Below are positions 1 through 9,399 of a stretch of 64,000 bases of DNA, in pieces. Made by a program: the position numbers and the translations under genes. The first letter of the stretch is position 1, and each line of letters starts with the position of its first letter. The DNA lies in NCBI GenBank assembly GCA_021234155.1, contig JAJEKV010000014.1, positions 4,229,563 through 4,293,562 on the forward strand, in the 5' to 3' direction. The notes beneath the pieces were generated by a model that saw nothing but the letters and a program-made list of their open reading frames with translations, was not told the DNA's origin and searched no databases. This DNA comes from Isoetes taiwanensis (taxonomy: Eukaryota; Streptophyta; Lycopodiopsida; Isoetales; Isoetaceae).

Positions 1-59
1 TTGTTTGTCTAATCCACATGCTGACCTTATTAAAGTTTGAGTGACCATACGTAACTTAT

Positions 60-2961
60 TAGCAAAGCAGTCGAACAAAGTCATATGCAAGAACCTTCAC
101 TTCCGGATAGATCTATGACAGCAGCATTTGCTTTGGACTTTGCTCTCTTTCCCACTCTGCTTTTACCATCTCCAAAGTATAACTCCCAATCGAAAAGCAT
201 TGGCGCTAGCCGTTCATCCAAAGGCACTTTTAATTGAGTGGGAATTCCATCCTCTTTGTTACCTCCAAGACTTTAGCTAGCCGTAACGGCTTCCCTGCAC
301 TCATCATTATCACCGGGACAGCTATGAGCATTCCTTTCTCAATCTCGAGACTCGAACCGTATACTGAAAGCAACTTGTTGTGTCAGGTATGCCTAGGGCC
401 GTGTACATGACTCGCTATCATTCATCCGAAGCTAGCCAATATCTCTACATGTTCCTCTTGATTCTCAACTTGCACAGGGAGGGTTTGCCTAGATGGCCGG
501 GCTGAATGTAACCGGTCTTCGACCTTGTAATGAAGCTTGCAACATGTCACGCTGTCGAAAAAAAAAATTGAGGCCACCATAAAGCATCCGCCTCCCCAAA
601 GTGGTTAGAGCAGATCAAATACTTGTCTCAATACAATCCAATGATTTATTTGAGTCAAATGCTCTTCCCTCCTTTTTACTCTTTGTGATTTCTTTCAAGC
701 TTTTAGAGGCATTTGCTCTCGCAGAGAGCATGGAACTAGTATTGGGGATGTTGCGAATGAATTGAATACCGGCTGCTGGGCCGCCAATCGCAAGGATGTG
801 GCATATTTCTTTTCCTTGTAAGATGGCCTTGCCATCTACAAGTGAAATTTTGATCCGATGTCGAATGTAATGTTTCTCAAGGGCTCAATAGCACACGCTG
901 ACCTAGTTGATCTCTTTCAAAAATCCATTCCTTGAAATCATAAGTTTCTTCCAATAACTCGATGTCCGGACGAGGATTGTAGGAATCTTGGATGACCTCA
1001 ATCATGGTCGGGCAAAGCTTAGAGCTTTTTTCGAAAGCAAGACGCTTAGAGAACCTATCAACATCTCGATCAATTTGGTCGTGGTGTATGACCAACAAGC
1101 AGAAACCAATCTTCACCTTCTTGAAGATTTGTTTCTCTACTAGCATAGCACAATGAAGCAAACAACGCCTGATTCTTATTTTCCCTTTGTCGTGTTATCT
1201 AGTCAAGATACGTAACCGGGCCAGATATGTTCTAGATTGGAAAGAAGCTTATTCAATATTGTGATAGTGAGATTTGGATCAGCATGAATGTTTGGATAAT
1301 TCAAAAATGCCTTGCAAGATAGTTTTCCATTAAATACCATAGCACCAACAACATGCGATGTATGAAATCTTCTTCTTCAAAAGATCCTTAGGCACATTGA
1401 CAAAATGTGGTAGGGTGGTCTTCTTCCTCGTCCATTCCATCAATAACAACCGATATGTAGTTGAGTGGTTGTTCCAAAGCTTTCTTCCTATGTTTTGTCA
1501 ATTTTCTCCTTTCCAAAGATTGTTGTTCTCTCAGCTTGTTCGGGCCTCCTTCAATGCATCCGAAAAGGAAAACATGTTTAGGAAAGAACCTACTTTTAAG
1601 TAGAACTAGGCAAGAACACGCCCCGAAGCTTACTTTTAGTGTGAAGTGTCCTTGCATTTTGTCTCTCGAAGCTTTTAATTCAGAGCATGTAGCACAAACA
1701 GACATCCTATGCTTTCTAGAATGGCCACACGAGAAAACTCTTTTTTCCGAAGCACGCGAAAGTAAGAGTAGCGCACAAAGCGCTCTCCAAAATCAACACA
1801 CATCTCCTTATAATTATCGTGACTTCTTGTTTCGCGGAAATTGTCACCAAGTGGTACATAGGGCTGTTAGGGAGTTTCTCACAAGACTCCTTAAAGAAAC
1901 CTTCCATCCGTGAAACACATTGAAGAGCATGAATTCGGTTATGCCTCCCCGAATGGCGTAGTCATTGATGCCCGGATTCTTGTCAAGCCTTTTCTTCAAA
2001 GCGGTCAAGTCGTCTCACGCCTAAAGCATGAATCAATTTGAAGGCCGCTTGACGTATCTGCGTGTGGCCACCAGTCGTAAGTAAACTTCTCACCATCATC
2101 CGCCTAATATTGAAGGCTAAGTAGCCCCTTTGGTCTAGCAGAGTCATTGAACTCAGAACTATCACGGGCAACCTCAATTCCTTTAGTCCAATCTTAAGCA
2201 AACAACGCTTGAGAACAACAAAGCTTTTGTATGTGTTGCCCGCAAGTGAGCCTCGGCCCATGAGTTTCTTTCTTCTAACGGTTGTACATGCCGCCTTGTG
2301 TAAGTTACGCTTAAGATTTTTACTTGCGTGGGCTTTGAATTCAACATGGAGTCTTGTGGCTTTGGTAGGTCCTCGCCCGAGACATCAACATGAGGTGTTT
2401 CTTCGCCCTGAGAGATCAACATGAGGTGTACTTGTAGATGCCGAGGGTTTGATGTGGGCAAGGCCCGGGGGAGGTGCTTTCCCTCTCTCTCGAAAAAGTA
2501 ATCGAGGCCGGTGACGAAGTTGACCAGCTCCCCGGCGTCGTAACACAGAGGGGAGTTGCGCGGTCACCGACCGCCCCACTTGTTGTAGTACCATTTAGCT
2601 TAAAATGGATGGAGTTGGTGTGATTTGCCTCCGCGGAGGGGAGCCTACCTGCGGGACAATGGGCTTACGCACTAAAATGAATTGGAGGAGGTAGTCCGAC
2701 CTCTCTAGCCCGAGGTGGGGTGAAACGCATTGGTGGGGGGCGTGACGACGCTCGTGAGCGTGGTTGTGGTGGAGTAAATTGAACCGGTGGTGGAAGCCGA
2801 GGTGGTCTTGCTGGAGCAAACTCAACAGAGCCGGGTGTTGGAATGTCGGATGTAGAATATTCGTGGCTACTTCCCCGGTGTCCGCTGAGGAGGTGTGAAA
2901 GCCATTGCAGAGGAAGCCCGCGAACGAGTTGGAGGCTCTGCAGTTCTTTCTCTCGAGCCAT
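60..2961 (-). pseudogene. Degenerate DDE-like transposase-family gene (IDGMD / DNTT..KN / GHT-HDQID signatures)
   Basis: Broken minus-strand gene read in several frames. From the 5' side (high coordinates) it has a start at 2961, a proline-rich N-terminal stretch (2665-2950), a basic region with a CATC cysteine pair followed by SELKA (about 1670-1705), YISVVIDGMD (about 1430-1460), LDNTTKGK (about 1180-1205), GHT then HDQIDRDVDRFSKRL (about 1040-1100, one frameshift between the two parts), and PRPDIELLEETYDFKEW (about 925-980). In this order the pieces match a large family of uncharacterised eukaryotic proteins whose IDGMDQ, LQ.DNT.RE.KN and GHTHEDID blocks look like the three acidic sites of an RNase H-like transposase fold. 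I believe such proteins are catalogued under a DUF7869-type name, but that is from memory and unchecked. The catalytic role is inference. Below about 870 the C-terminal part is too decayed to delimit. At least five frame changes make it a pseudogene or an indel-damaged assembly. It is divergent from the methyltransferase gene at 3296. Confidence 0.7.
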
Positions 2962-3295
2962 ACCGGTATAAATTTATACGAGTTGGTATAAATTTATACA
3001 GGGGAAGAAAAACTTAAGGCGCTAGATCAGATAAATTTATACCTGAGATGGTATAAATTTATACGAGGGAGGGCAACATAGAACGTGAGCGGTATAAATT
3101 TATACCTAAAAACTCACGTACACTTGTATTGAAAACTTTATGGAGAAGCGCCATATGAAGCGGCACTTAGCAGTAGGTACTTTGCCGGGCCACCACCACC
3201 CTATTTTCTATATACGCAAATGGAGTCGGCGCCTCAGCGGGCGGCTTATATACCCCCTTATTTGCTCGAACGCCTATACGCTGGTCTATACCGCC
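2962..3295. promoter_or_regulatory. Divergent intergenic region with five palindromes and a TATA box
   Basis: This 334-bp spacer separates the start codons of two divergent genes. Five copies of the TATAAATTTATA palindrome lie at 2967-3104, crowded against the minus-strand start. On the plus side a TTATATACC sequence at about 3246-3254 lies some 45 bp upstream of the GCCATGG start at 3296 and is a plausible TATA box. The palindromes are themselves TATA-like, so they could serve as core promoter elements for the minus-strand gene. That role is inferred from position only. Confidence 0.45.
2967..3104. repeat. Palindrome cluster 1 (5 copies, divergent promoter)
   Basis: Copies of the AT-rich palindrome start at about 2967, 2987, 3031, 3052 and 3093. 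The best form here is GGTATAAATTTATACC, a 16-bp perfect inverted repeat, with some copies reduced to the GATAAATTTATACC half-flanked form. Spacers are unrelated in sequence. Confidence 0.9.
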
Positions 3296-3366
3296 ATGGC
3301 CACGTAAGTCTACTACCCGCATCGCTCTAGTTTCTCTTTTGTTTTAATCGCTAGAGTGTAGCTACG

Positions 3367-3771
3367 GGTATAAATTTATACCGATATGAGCTCGATCGGT
3401 ATAAATTTATACCGCCGAAAGAACGAAATAAATTTATACCGCCTTCAGAACACGCCGGTATAAATTTATACCGATATAGTTCCTCGATCGGTATAAATTT
3501 ATACCGCCGAGTGTTCGAAAGCCAGATAAATTTATACCGCTTAAAACACGCTGCAGATAAATTTATACCGATCGGTATAATGTTCCGAACCAGATAAATT
3601 TATACCGCCGAGCACCGCCAGATAAATTTATACCGACCGAAGCTTATAAATTTATACCGAACGGTATAAATTTATACCGCCGAGTAACCGCTGCGGTGTA
3701 AATTTATATCGATCAGTATTGTTCGGTATAAATTTATACCGCCGTGCTCGAAAGCGGTATAAATTTATACC
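3367..3771. repeat. Palindrome array 2 (14 copies, inside intron 1)
   Basis: Copies start at about 3369, 3400, 3428, 3459, 3492, 3526, 3555, 3592, 3621, 3645, 3664, 3697 (variant), 3725 and 3758, mostly 24-37 bp apart. Full copies read GGTATAAATTTATACCG. Several spacers echo one another (CCGATATGAGCTCGATCGG, CCGATATAGTTCCTCGATCGG), so a larger unit was amplified. The array lies inside the proposed intron 3304-4001. Confidence 0.92.
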
Positions 3772-4001
3772 GATCCGTAACCATTTTGGAATCTTGGTGT
3801 CTAGTGCTTAAAGAAATGTCGCAAACCTTAAAATTTCAAGAATATTCTTTATGCTTTTAAGCTTAAATAACACAAATAAAGTGATAATTTAGTGTAGATT
3901 TTATGCTCTTTTCACTCTATTTTTACCGCTTTTTTATGGTACAAAAGGTCGAAAAAGGTTCTTTCTTTGCATAAAAATGGCCTTCTTTACGCTTTTTCCA
4001 G

Positions 4002-4367
4002 CCCCGTGATCAAGTTTGTAAACAAGGGCCGGTCATCAAAGGTCGCACCAATAGAGCCACGACATATACGAACCGAAGACCGTGACGTGGGTAACGCCCA
4101 CGTGGGTGCAAGAGAGAGCAAACCCACTGAGGCGTACCTTTACTTGTGTCATCAATCAGGGAAGGGCAAGTACAAGAGTGACGATTATTACCCTGCCGGC
4201 GAAATTATCAACCTTATTGCTACAGAGGTCGATGATGAAATCTTAATGAAGTGCATGCATGACAAGGGGGAAGTCTTCTACGTTCTTGAAAGTAAAATGC
4301 TTCGAATAAGCATGTGCAAACCCAAAGATGTGCAAGAGTACGGGTCGACAATTACAAGAGTGGCCAT
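4002..4367 (+). pseudogene. Exon 2 of the ParB-methylase gene, N-terminal domain of unknown type
   Basis: An open 122-codon exon between a TTTTTCCAG acceptor and a GTAAGT donor. It encodes a charged soluble segment beginning PVIKFVNKGRSSK and ending near STITRVA. A compact stretch YYPAGEIINLIATEVDDE then KGEVFYVLES is vaguely like an SH3-barrel or chromo-type fold, but I would not assign it. The phase-2 splice from the 8-nt first exon (AC plus C gives Thr) joins in frame with this reading, which is the main support for exon 1. The splice to exon 3 is off by one base, consistent with a small indel. Confidence 0.5.
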
Positions 4368-4438
4368 GTAAGTATTGTTTAGTGTCTTTACGTGATAAAT
4401 TTATACCGTCATCTTCCTAACTTAACCCTGCATTACAG

Positions 4439-4683
4439 GATATAGTGGACATTTTAATGTCAGTTGTGCTTTGCGAAGAAACAAAGTTGGTCAAAGGTCT
4501 CTGGTACCCGACTCCTATCGAAGAGTTTGAAGAGAAGGACGAGGAAGTAGAAGAAGAAGAGGAAGAGGAACCAGTGGTAACAAAGGGAAAGGGTAGAAAG
4601 CATTCCCTCAGTAGTAGATACACAAAATTCCTACAAAAAAAAAAATCTAGAGGCACAAAGGCTTTGACTATAGAGGAGTCAAC
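4439..4683 (+). pseudogene. Exon 3 of the ParB-methylase gene, acidic linker
   Basis: Starts after CATTACAG (4438) and ends at a GTAAGC donor. It encodes VDILMSVVLCEETKLVKG, then a polyglutamate-rich run (about 4525-4575) and a basic tail (KGKGRKHSL, QKKKSRGTK). The low-complexity acidic then basic composition suggests a flexible nuclear linker. The 71-nt intron before it (4368-4438) contains a single copy of the window's palindrome at about 4394. Confidence 0.45.
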
Positions 4684-4899
4684 GTAAGCTCTTCTTCGAA
4701 GGCCCCGAGCGTATATTGTTGTGAAGCCCGGCAGATAAATCAAGTGCTATTCTCAAGCCGGTGAATGACACTAAACCGCTAAAGCAAACTATTTCTTTGA
4801 CATTGAGCACCATTAAGAGGCCACCTAAAAATGAAGATGGGGTCGAGTGCTACAGTCCCTAAAGTCGAGATGCGGCACATGTGGCTATAATCGAAACAA

Positions 4900-5230
4900 A
4901 GAATGAGAAGAAATCCTCATGCCCATGTGTCGCCACTAGTTGTTATGGTGGACAGAGTCGCAACCCAACTAAAAGATTACAAGAAGGTCGACTTCAAGAT
5001 TACACATACCACGCTCTTGGAGGCACACATAGTTACAAGGCAAGGAAAGAACTAGCAAAAGAGGAAAGCCGTGAACGGCGTGGAAGAGCCGTAGAAGCAC
5101 ATATATACGCTTGGTGTAACAGATGAAGAAGCAAAAGTCATTGCCGTGAGTCATAATCTCGACAATGACTTCGTGATTAAAAATGAGTTTAATAGACAAG
5201 ATCCGCTTTTATGCAACCGTGAGTAGTACG
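4900..5230 (+). pseudogene. ParB-like domain segment
   Basis: Read across two frames, this exon gives PLVVMVDRVATQLKDYKK, then ALGGTHSYKARKELAKE, RAVEAHIY and GVTDEEAKVIAVSHNLDND. The order matches the ParB/sulfiredoxin-type N-terminal fold: a strand-rich start, a G-G-x-H-x-x-x-A box (ParB GEHR-like; here GGTHSYKA), then a T/S-D-E-E-A helix and a hN.DND end, comparable to ParB ..DEEA..LALxENxQR. In bacteria such domains act in DNA segregation or as small nuclease/CTPase modules, often upstream of DNA methylases. Frame breaks occur near 4985-5035 and 5110. The assignment rests on motif reading only. A profile search is needed to separate ParB from related folds. Confidence 0.55.
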
Positions 5231-5465
5231 GGAATTTAAACAAATGTATGGAGAGGATTTTAAAAAGCAAAAGAACAAGCCGCAGGAGCTTCGAGAAGCC
5301 CGCGGATGACGTAGTGTCAGCCTCATATGACTATGATAAGAAGCCCATTATGGCGGTAAAGCAATACGATAACTACTTTCACCGGCATTCGAGATGGTCA
5401 AGTAAGAAGTCGCTCTTCTTTCTATGTTTTGTAGTGTTTAGCGTGTTTACAAGGCCTTCCAAGAC

Positions 5466-5806
5466 GGTATAAATTTATATCGCGTCGCACGGTATAAATT
5501 TATATCATGACTAGGGGCGGTATAAATTTATACTGCGCGGACGGTATAAATTTATACCGCGCCTAGTCACCGATAAATTTATACCGGTCTCCGACGGTAT
5601 AAATTTATACCGTCTCCCTAGTCGCGTATAAATTTATACCGGTGCCTAGTCGCCAGATAAATTTATACCGGTATGGGCACCTGTGATAAATTTATACTCG
5701 TCAGCACCTGATATAAATTTATATCATATTAGGCACGTATAAAATTTATACCGCGACTAGTCGCGTATAAATTTACACCGTCCGGGGGACGGTATAAATT
5801 TATACC
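5466..5806. repeat. Palindrome array 3 (13 copies, inside an intron)
   Basis: Thirteen copies at a regular spacing of about 25-31 bp, starting near 5467 and ending at 5806, with consensus ACGGTATAAATTTATACCG. Several spacers share GACTAG / CCTAGTCGC words, showing local amplification. Donor AGTAAGAAG (5402) and acceptor GTGTTTAG (5829) place the whole array in one intron. Confidence 0.92.
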
Positions 5807-6544
5807 GCGACTACACACCATGTGTTTAGAAAGTAGATCGCAACATATTCTCTTACGCTTAAGCAACACTAAACTAATGGCGCTTTGTCCATTTACGTGT
5901 GGGATCTTCAAGAAAGAATTTTTGTATGTTCAAGATGGTGAGCTTAAAGAGCAAGCCAGCCCGCAGGAAAAAACCAAAAAAGGGTGGAGAATTAAAACAG
6001 AAAAATATGAGCATTGTACCCTGGACGCAGTTACAGGGATTAAAAAGCAAAGAAATTTTGTTCGCCTTTTGGAAAAAGTCGCGGGCCAAGGAATTTACAT
6101 TAGACCTAAATGGCCAAGGAAGCTAAGACGTAAGCCACATTTGCAATGCCGCCTTTCTTCTACATTTTCTCGGTCTTACAACATGTTTCTCTTTGCCGAA
6201 AAGACATTGTTACCCCGCCAGCCGAAGTTAATGAAGCAAATAAACCTTGAGGATCGGGAGGAGTGCAAGCTTCTCTACCCAAGTTGTACCACCGATAGTA
6301 TTATTAGAGAGCACGCCGTTAACTTTAGTGGTCGGGTAAGTTTTGCTAAAAATATGTTCTTCGTGTTTGTGCCTTTTTCTCACAATATTCTTACGTAACA
6401 AGAAAAAGGGGCTCCCCATTGGATTTTTAAACCCGGTTCGTAGGGGCCAAGGAAGAGAGGCGAGACTTAAGGCAATCGAACAGGGAAAGGAGGTCGCCAC
6501 TAGCGCCTTTGACACTTCTTATGAAAGATTTACAACGCTTTGGT

Positions 6545-6840
6545 CGACCGCATGTACGAGTTGTTGAGGGTGACTGCACGAGGTCGGGGACACTTTTGGA
6601 GAAGCGTAACTTCACATTATGCATTGCGATATATTCCCTATGGTTTCAAAAATTAAGGACACCGCTTTTTTGAGGGAGGCTTTCACGCACGCGTGCAAGT
6701 CCACTCTTTTGGAAGGCCTAAAGGAAGTCACCTTATCTCGCTAACCGGAGGGTCATCATTTTCCATTCGGACCTACAAACAATGTCTGCTTAAACCTATG
6801 GGAGCCGCCTCAGAATGCCGGGCTTTGAAAACTGCATTTG
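6545..6840 (+). pseudogene. DNA methyltransferase catalytic segment (EGDC, D-IPYGF)
   Basis: One frame reads FGRPHVRVVEGDCTR then LLEKRNFTLCIA. After a two-base frame slip the sequence continues YIPYGF, so the intended block is I-A-D-IPYGF, a variant of the DPPY motif IV that positions the target amino group in N6-adenine and N4-cytosine methylases. Next comes FLREAFTHACKSTLLEG, like the ..FL.EA.R.LKPGG helix after motif IV. A frame near 6745 gives HHFPFGPTNNVCLNLWEPP. The exon ends at the GTAAGC donor 6841. The mobile frame means no active enzyme is encoded as written. Confidence 0.65.
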
Positions 6841-6891
6841 GTAAGCTTAACATTTAACGCTTTTCTTTTTAGTAACTCCACGGTATAAATT

Positions 6892-7041
6892 TATACCACA
6901 ACCGCCCTAAGGTTTAAATTTATATAGCAAGGCAATGTCTCTATAAATTTATACGGCTTGCAGCCGCGGTATAAATTTATACCGCAAGGCAACCCTGGTA
7001 TAAATTTATACCGCAAGGCAACCCTGGTATAAATTTATACC
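6892..7041. repeat. Palindrome array 4 (6 copies, inside an intron)
   Basis: Copies start near 6893, 6913 (diverged, ggtttaaatttatata), 6940, 6970, 7001 and 7028. The last two units with their CGCAAGGCAACCCT spacer are exact tandem duplicates. The array sits between the GTAAGC donor at 6841 and the TTTGGCAG acceptor ending at 7113. Confidence 0.92.
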
Positions 7042-7113
7042 GCCACACTACTGAGCTAACTTATTTTCCTTGTTTTTTTTTTTCTAATATTTCATTGTTG
7101 TGCTCTTTGGCAG

Positions 7114-7500
7114 GCTTAAAACAAACGTTAAGGGTCATGGTGGTGGTCCGCGCTTAGTAAGTTGTTTCGAGCACTTTCACATAGGGTTTTACAGCGCAGA
7201 CGCCAAAAAAACCATGGTTCACTTTAATACGCAGAATGAAAAGACTCCTCCCTGCAATGCGTTTCGCCCCTACGGTTTTGCAAAATTAAGAGACCCACAA
7301 ATGACAAAGCGCCGGGTGTCCCATTATCGGGCCCACAAATACTTATAAATAATTTGATACAAATGGTTTTCTCGCCTGGACCTGGATCTTAGACGCATTT
7401 TCTCGCTCAGGGCACCACGCCCGCTTTGCCCTTAAGCGAGGGCGCAATGTTGTCTCCGTCGACATAGACCCGGACAAAATAAGTTTCATCGGGGACCGGG
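7114..7500 (+). pseudogene. DNA methyltransferase SAM-binding segment (motifs X and I)
   Basis: The exon after TTTGGCAG reads LVSCFEHFHIGFYSADAKK and, further on, RVSHYRAHK (a motif X-like position). After a frameshift near 7340-7360 it reads WILDAFSRSGHHARFALKRG followed by NVVSVDIDPDKI. D-x-F-x-x-S/G-G is motif I of the amino-methylase fold and VDIDP its motif II acidic loop, both for S-adenosylmethionine. Motif I lying C-terminal to motif IV is the beta-type permuted order common in prokaryotic and phage enzymes. The first G of F-S-G-S-G is R here (SRSG). The frame stops near 7512. Later frames (7555-7805) are open but unrecognised. Confidence 0.7.
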
Positions 7501-7779
7501 ATAAGCTCTTGTGAATCCTTTCCCCGATGAAAACGAGGAATTGGGAGCAAAAAAATGGTGCTCGGGCGATGTAAAAGGCACATATATACAAATCCAAAAA
7601 TCCACTTACGGGAAGAAGAAATGAGGAGGTGGAGTTCGCCGATCGAGCCCCGTGGTGCCCGAGCTGAGAAACACTGCACTGTACCATTGGAATCGAAAGG
7701 GGCTCGCTATTATAACCTCGCAAGAGAGACCCATCCTAAGGGGAGAGAGAGTCCCGTGGACCGGGAAGAGCCACCTCCG

Positions 7780-7791
7780 TATAAATTTATA
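7780..7791. repeat. Terminal single palindrome copy
   Basis: One isolated copy (CCGTATAAATTTATACGA context) lies about 740 bp beyond array 4, at the point where the moderate-GC module gives way to AT-rich sequence. It may mark the right edge of the module. Confidence 0.8.
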
Positions 7792-7799
7792 CGACATGA

Positions 7800-8674
7800 A
7801 TTTTAAACTATCTTTCATTGTAATCTATGTGTTACTTAATTTTAATATATTTTGATGAAGATTTCTCAACCTAAAACTTTGTCTCTTCAACAATGCTTAA
7901 TTAGAACAATTCTTTTTTTGATTCATGATTTCAGACTCTTTCTCTTTTCTATGTTTGATTTTCTTAGTACTTATATTAAGCTTGCAAAAACACAAAACTA
8001 TATTTCCTTCTGTTTTCAACAACAAATACTTAATGAGTTTTTAAATGTAATGTCTTTCTCCTCAAAACAAGCTTTTTTTTTTTGCCCTTCTTAAAAAATG
8101 AAAAGGCTTCAAAAATGTTGCTTTTTTTGGGGTATTTCGAATGCTATTTGCTCAACAATCTATTTTGCTCCCTATTTTGTCCATTTTTTTCAAGTTTCCA
8201 ATTTTTATAAAGGAATCTTTCAAACGCACTTCTTAAATAAGTGCGTTTCATTTTAAACCTTGTTTACATTGCAAAAACCATGAATTAATAATAGTGTTGA
8301 ATACACTTAGAGATATACAGGAATTTTCATCTAAATTGCTTAAGTCATTTAATATAAAGTTATTTGGGATGACAAAATGTTGGTAATAGTTTGAAATATG
8401 TTTTTTAACATGTACATGGGCCACTTGTTAAGATGGTGGGTAAAGGTAAGTTTGATTATATTAATAGAAGGTGTTGAACCTTGAATTATAGGTTAAACAT
8501 TCATACATTGTAAGCTTGGCATTTTGGGAACTACTTGAATAAAAGGTTATATGCTCAGATGTTAAACCAGGACATTTGACCTAGACGTAGGTTTTTGCTT
8601 GTGTTTGGGACTGCTAATTGGGATGTCTTTTTGACAGTAAAAAGAGGTTCTAGTGGTCTAGAACTGATTTTGGG
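7800..8674. other. AT-rich intergenic stretch, nothing recognised
   Basis: Strongly AT-rich, with homopolymer T runs. Short open frames on the plus strand (7852-8094) are low-complexity Phe/Leu-rich and look like chance. A short inverted word, AAACGCACTTcttaaataAGTGCGTTT (about 8223-8250), could form a hairpin. Confidence 0.6.
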
Positions 8675-9399
8675 TTTTTTTTTTTTTTTTTTTTTTTTAG
8701 AAACGGCAGTGGTATTATATTACATGCAATAATACATAGTAATACAAAAAAACAAAGAAGATCTCTAAGATAAAGGCCATGACACAGTCAAAATTGGCCT
8801 AGCACTCCAAAAGGAGGAAATATTAACGAAAATCAAACACAGTTAAATACTTAAGGAAGGAAAAATTGTAATTAAAGTTACAGAAGCCTCATAGAGCTAT
8901 AAGTTCTGTCTGTAAACTCTGTTGCTGTCTCACTGATCTAGGACCCCGTTCAAAGTGATAATAGCATAAGCTCGACCTGTATGTGAAAATAGTAACCGAT
9001 CCAGTTCTGCCAGCCCAGATGAAGACGAGTCCAAGATATGAAGTATCCATGAATCACGCACTGCTTCACATTTCGAAATATTGCTTAAGCTCAGACCTGA
9101 ACTGCCAGATGTCCTCATCCTCCAAAATTCTTCTCAATGTTTTGACCCCGATGATCTCTGTTTTGACCCAAAGGAGGGCTTCAAGAACCTCCTGATGAGC
9201 AAGGGCCATCGTACCTGCCGGGACTTCCCTCACATGCCCCCCTCAAGATGCTTCTTGACCAGGTAATCTGTCAACAACATCAGACAGATTGTTAAGATGA
9301 GATGAAAAGAAAGAAAAGAAACCTTGAAAGGAGCCCAATAAGTCCCAATTTTTGTCATAATTAGACCCCTTCATCAATCTGTGTGCATGGCCGTATCAG

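Larger units (their letters stand above)
3296..7800 (+). pseudogene. Intron-containing ParB-like / DNA N6-adenine or N4-cytosine methyltransferase gene
   Basis: Proposed multi-exon gene. Exon 1 (3296-3303) is ATGGCCAC in a GCCATGG context before a GTAAGT donor. Intron 1 ends at TTTTTCCAG (4001), and the joined frame opens MATPVIKF and stays open to 4367. Intron 2 is 4368-4438. Exon 3 has an acidic E-rich run and ends at a GTAAGC donor (4684). A ParB-like segment follows (about 4900-5230), then a lysine-rich stretch (5900-6130) and methyltransferase motifs (6545-6840 and 7114-7500). Further introns are 5402-5829, 6841-7113 and probably others starting at GTAAG donors 6130 and 6336. The family methylates DNA bases using S-adenosylmethionine, and ParB-methylase fusions are familiar in bacteria and phages. 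Small frameshifts inside exons (for example the stop at about 5222 and the broken DIPY motif) suggest a decayed copy or indel errors. The 3' end is uncertain. N-terminal function is unknown. Confidence 0.65.

Noticed and set aside
877-1913. Plus-strand frames at 1358-1603 and 1461-1913
   Set aside because: They lie antisense to the conserved IDGMD and DNTT blocks of the minus-strand gene and look like shadows.
3367-3771. CRISPR-like repeat/spacer appearance of the palindrome arrays
   Set aside because: The repeat is only 12-18 bp, variable, spacers are irregular and partly related, and the setting is an intron of a eukaryotic-type gene beside retrotransposons, with no cas genes.
4002-4367. 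Chromodomain in exon 2
   Set aside because: The short YYPAGEII...KGEVFYVLES similarity lacks the aromatic cage residues and the W.G/W.P spacing, so it was left unassigned.
7343-7723. 126-codon minus-strand frame
   Set aside because: It overlaps the methylase motif I reading (WILDAFS, VDIDP) on the plus strand and has no family features of its own.
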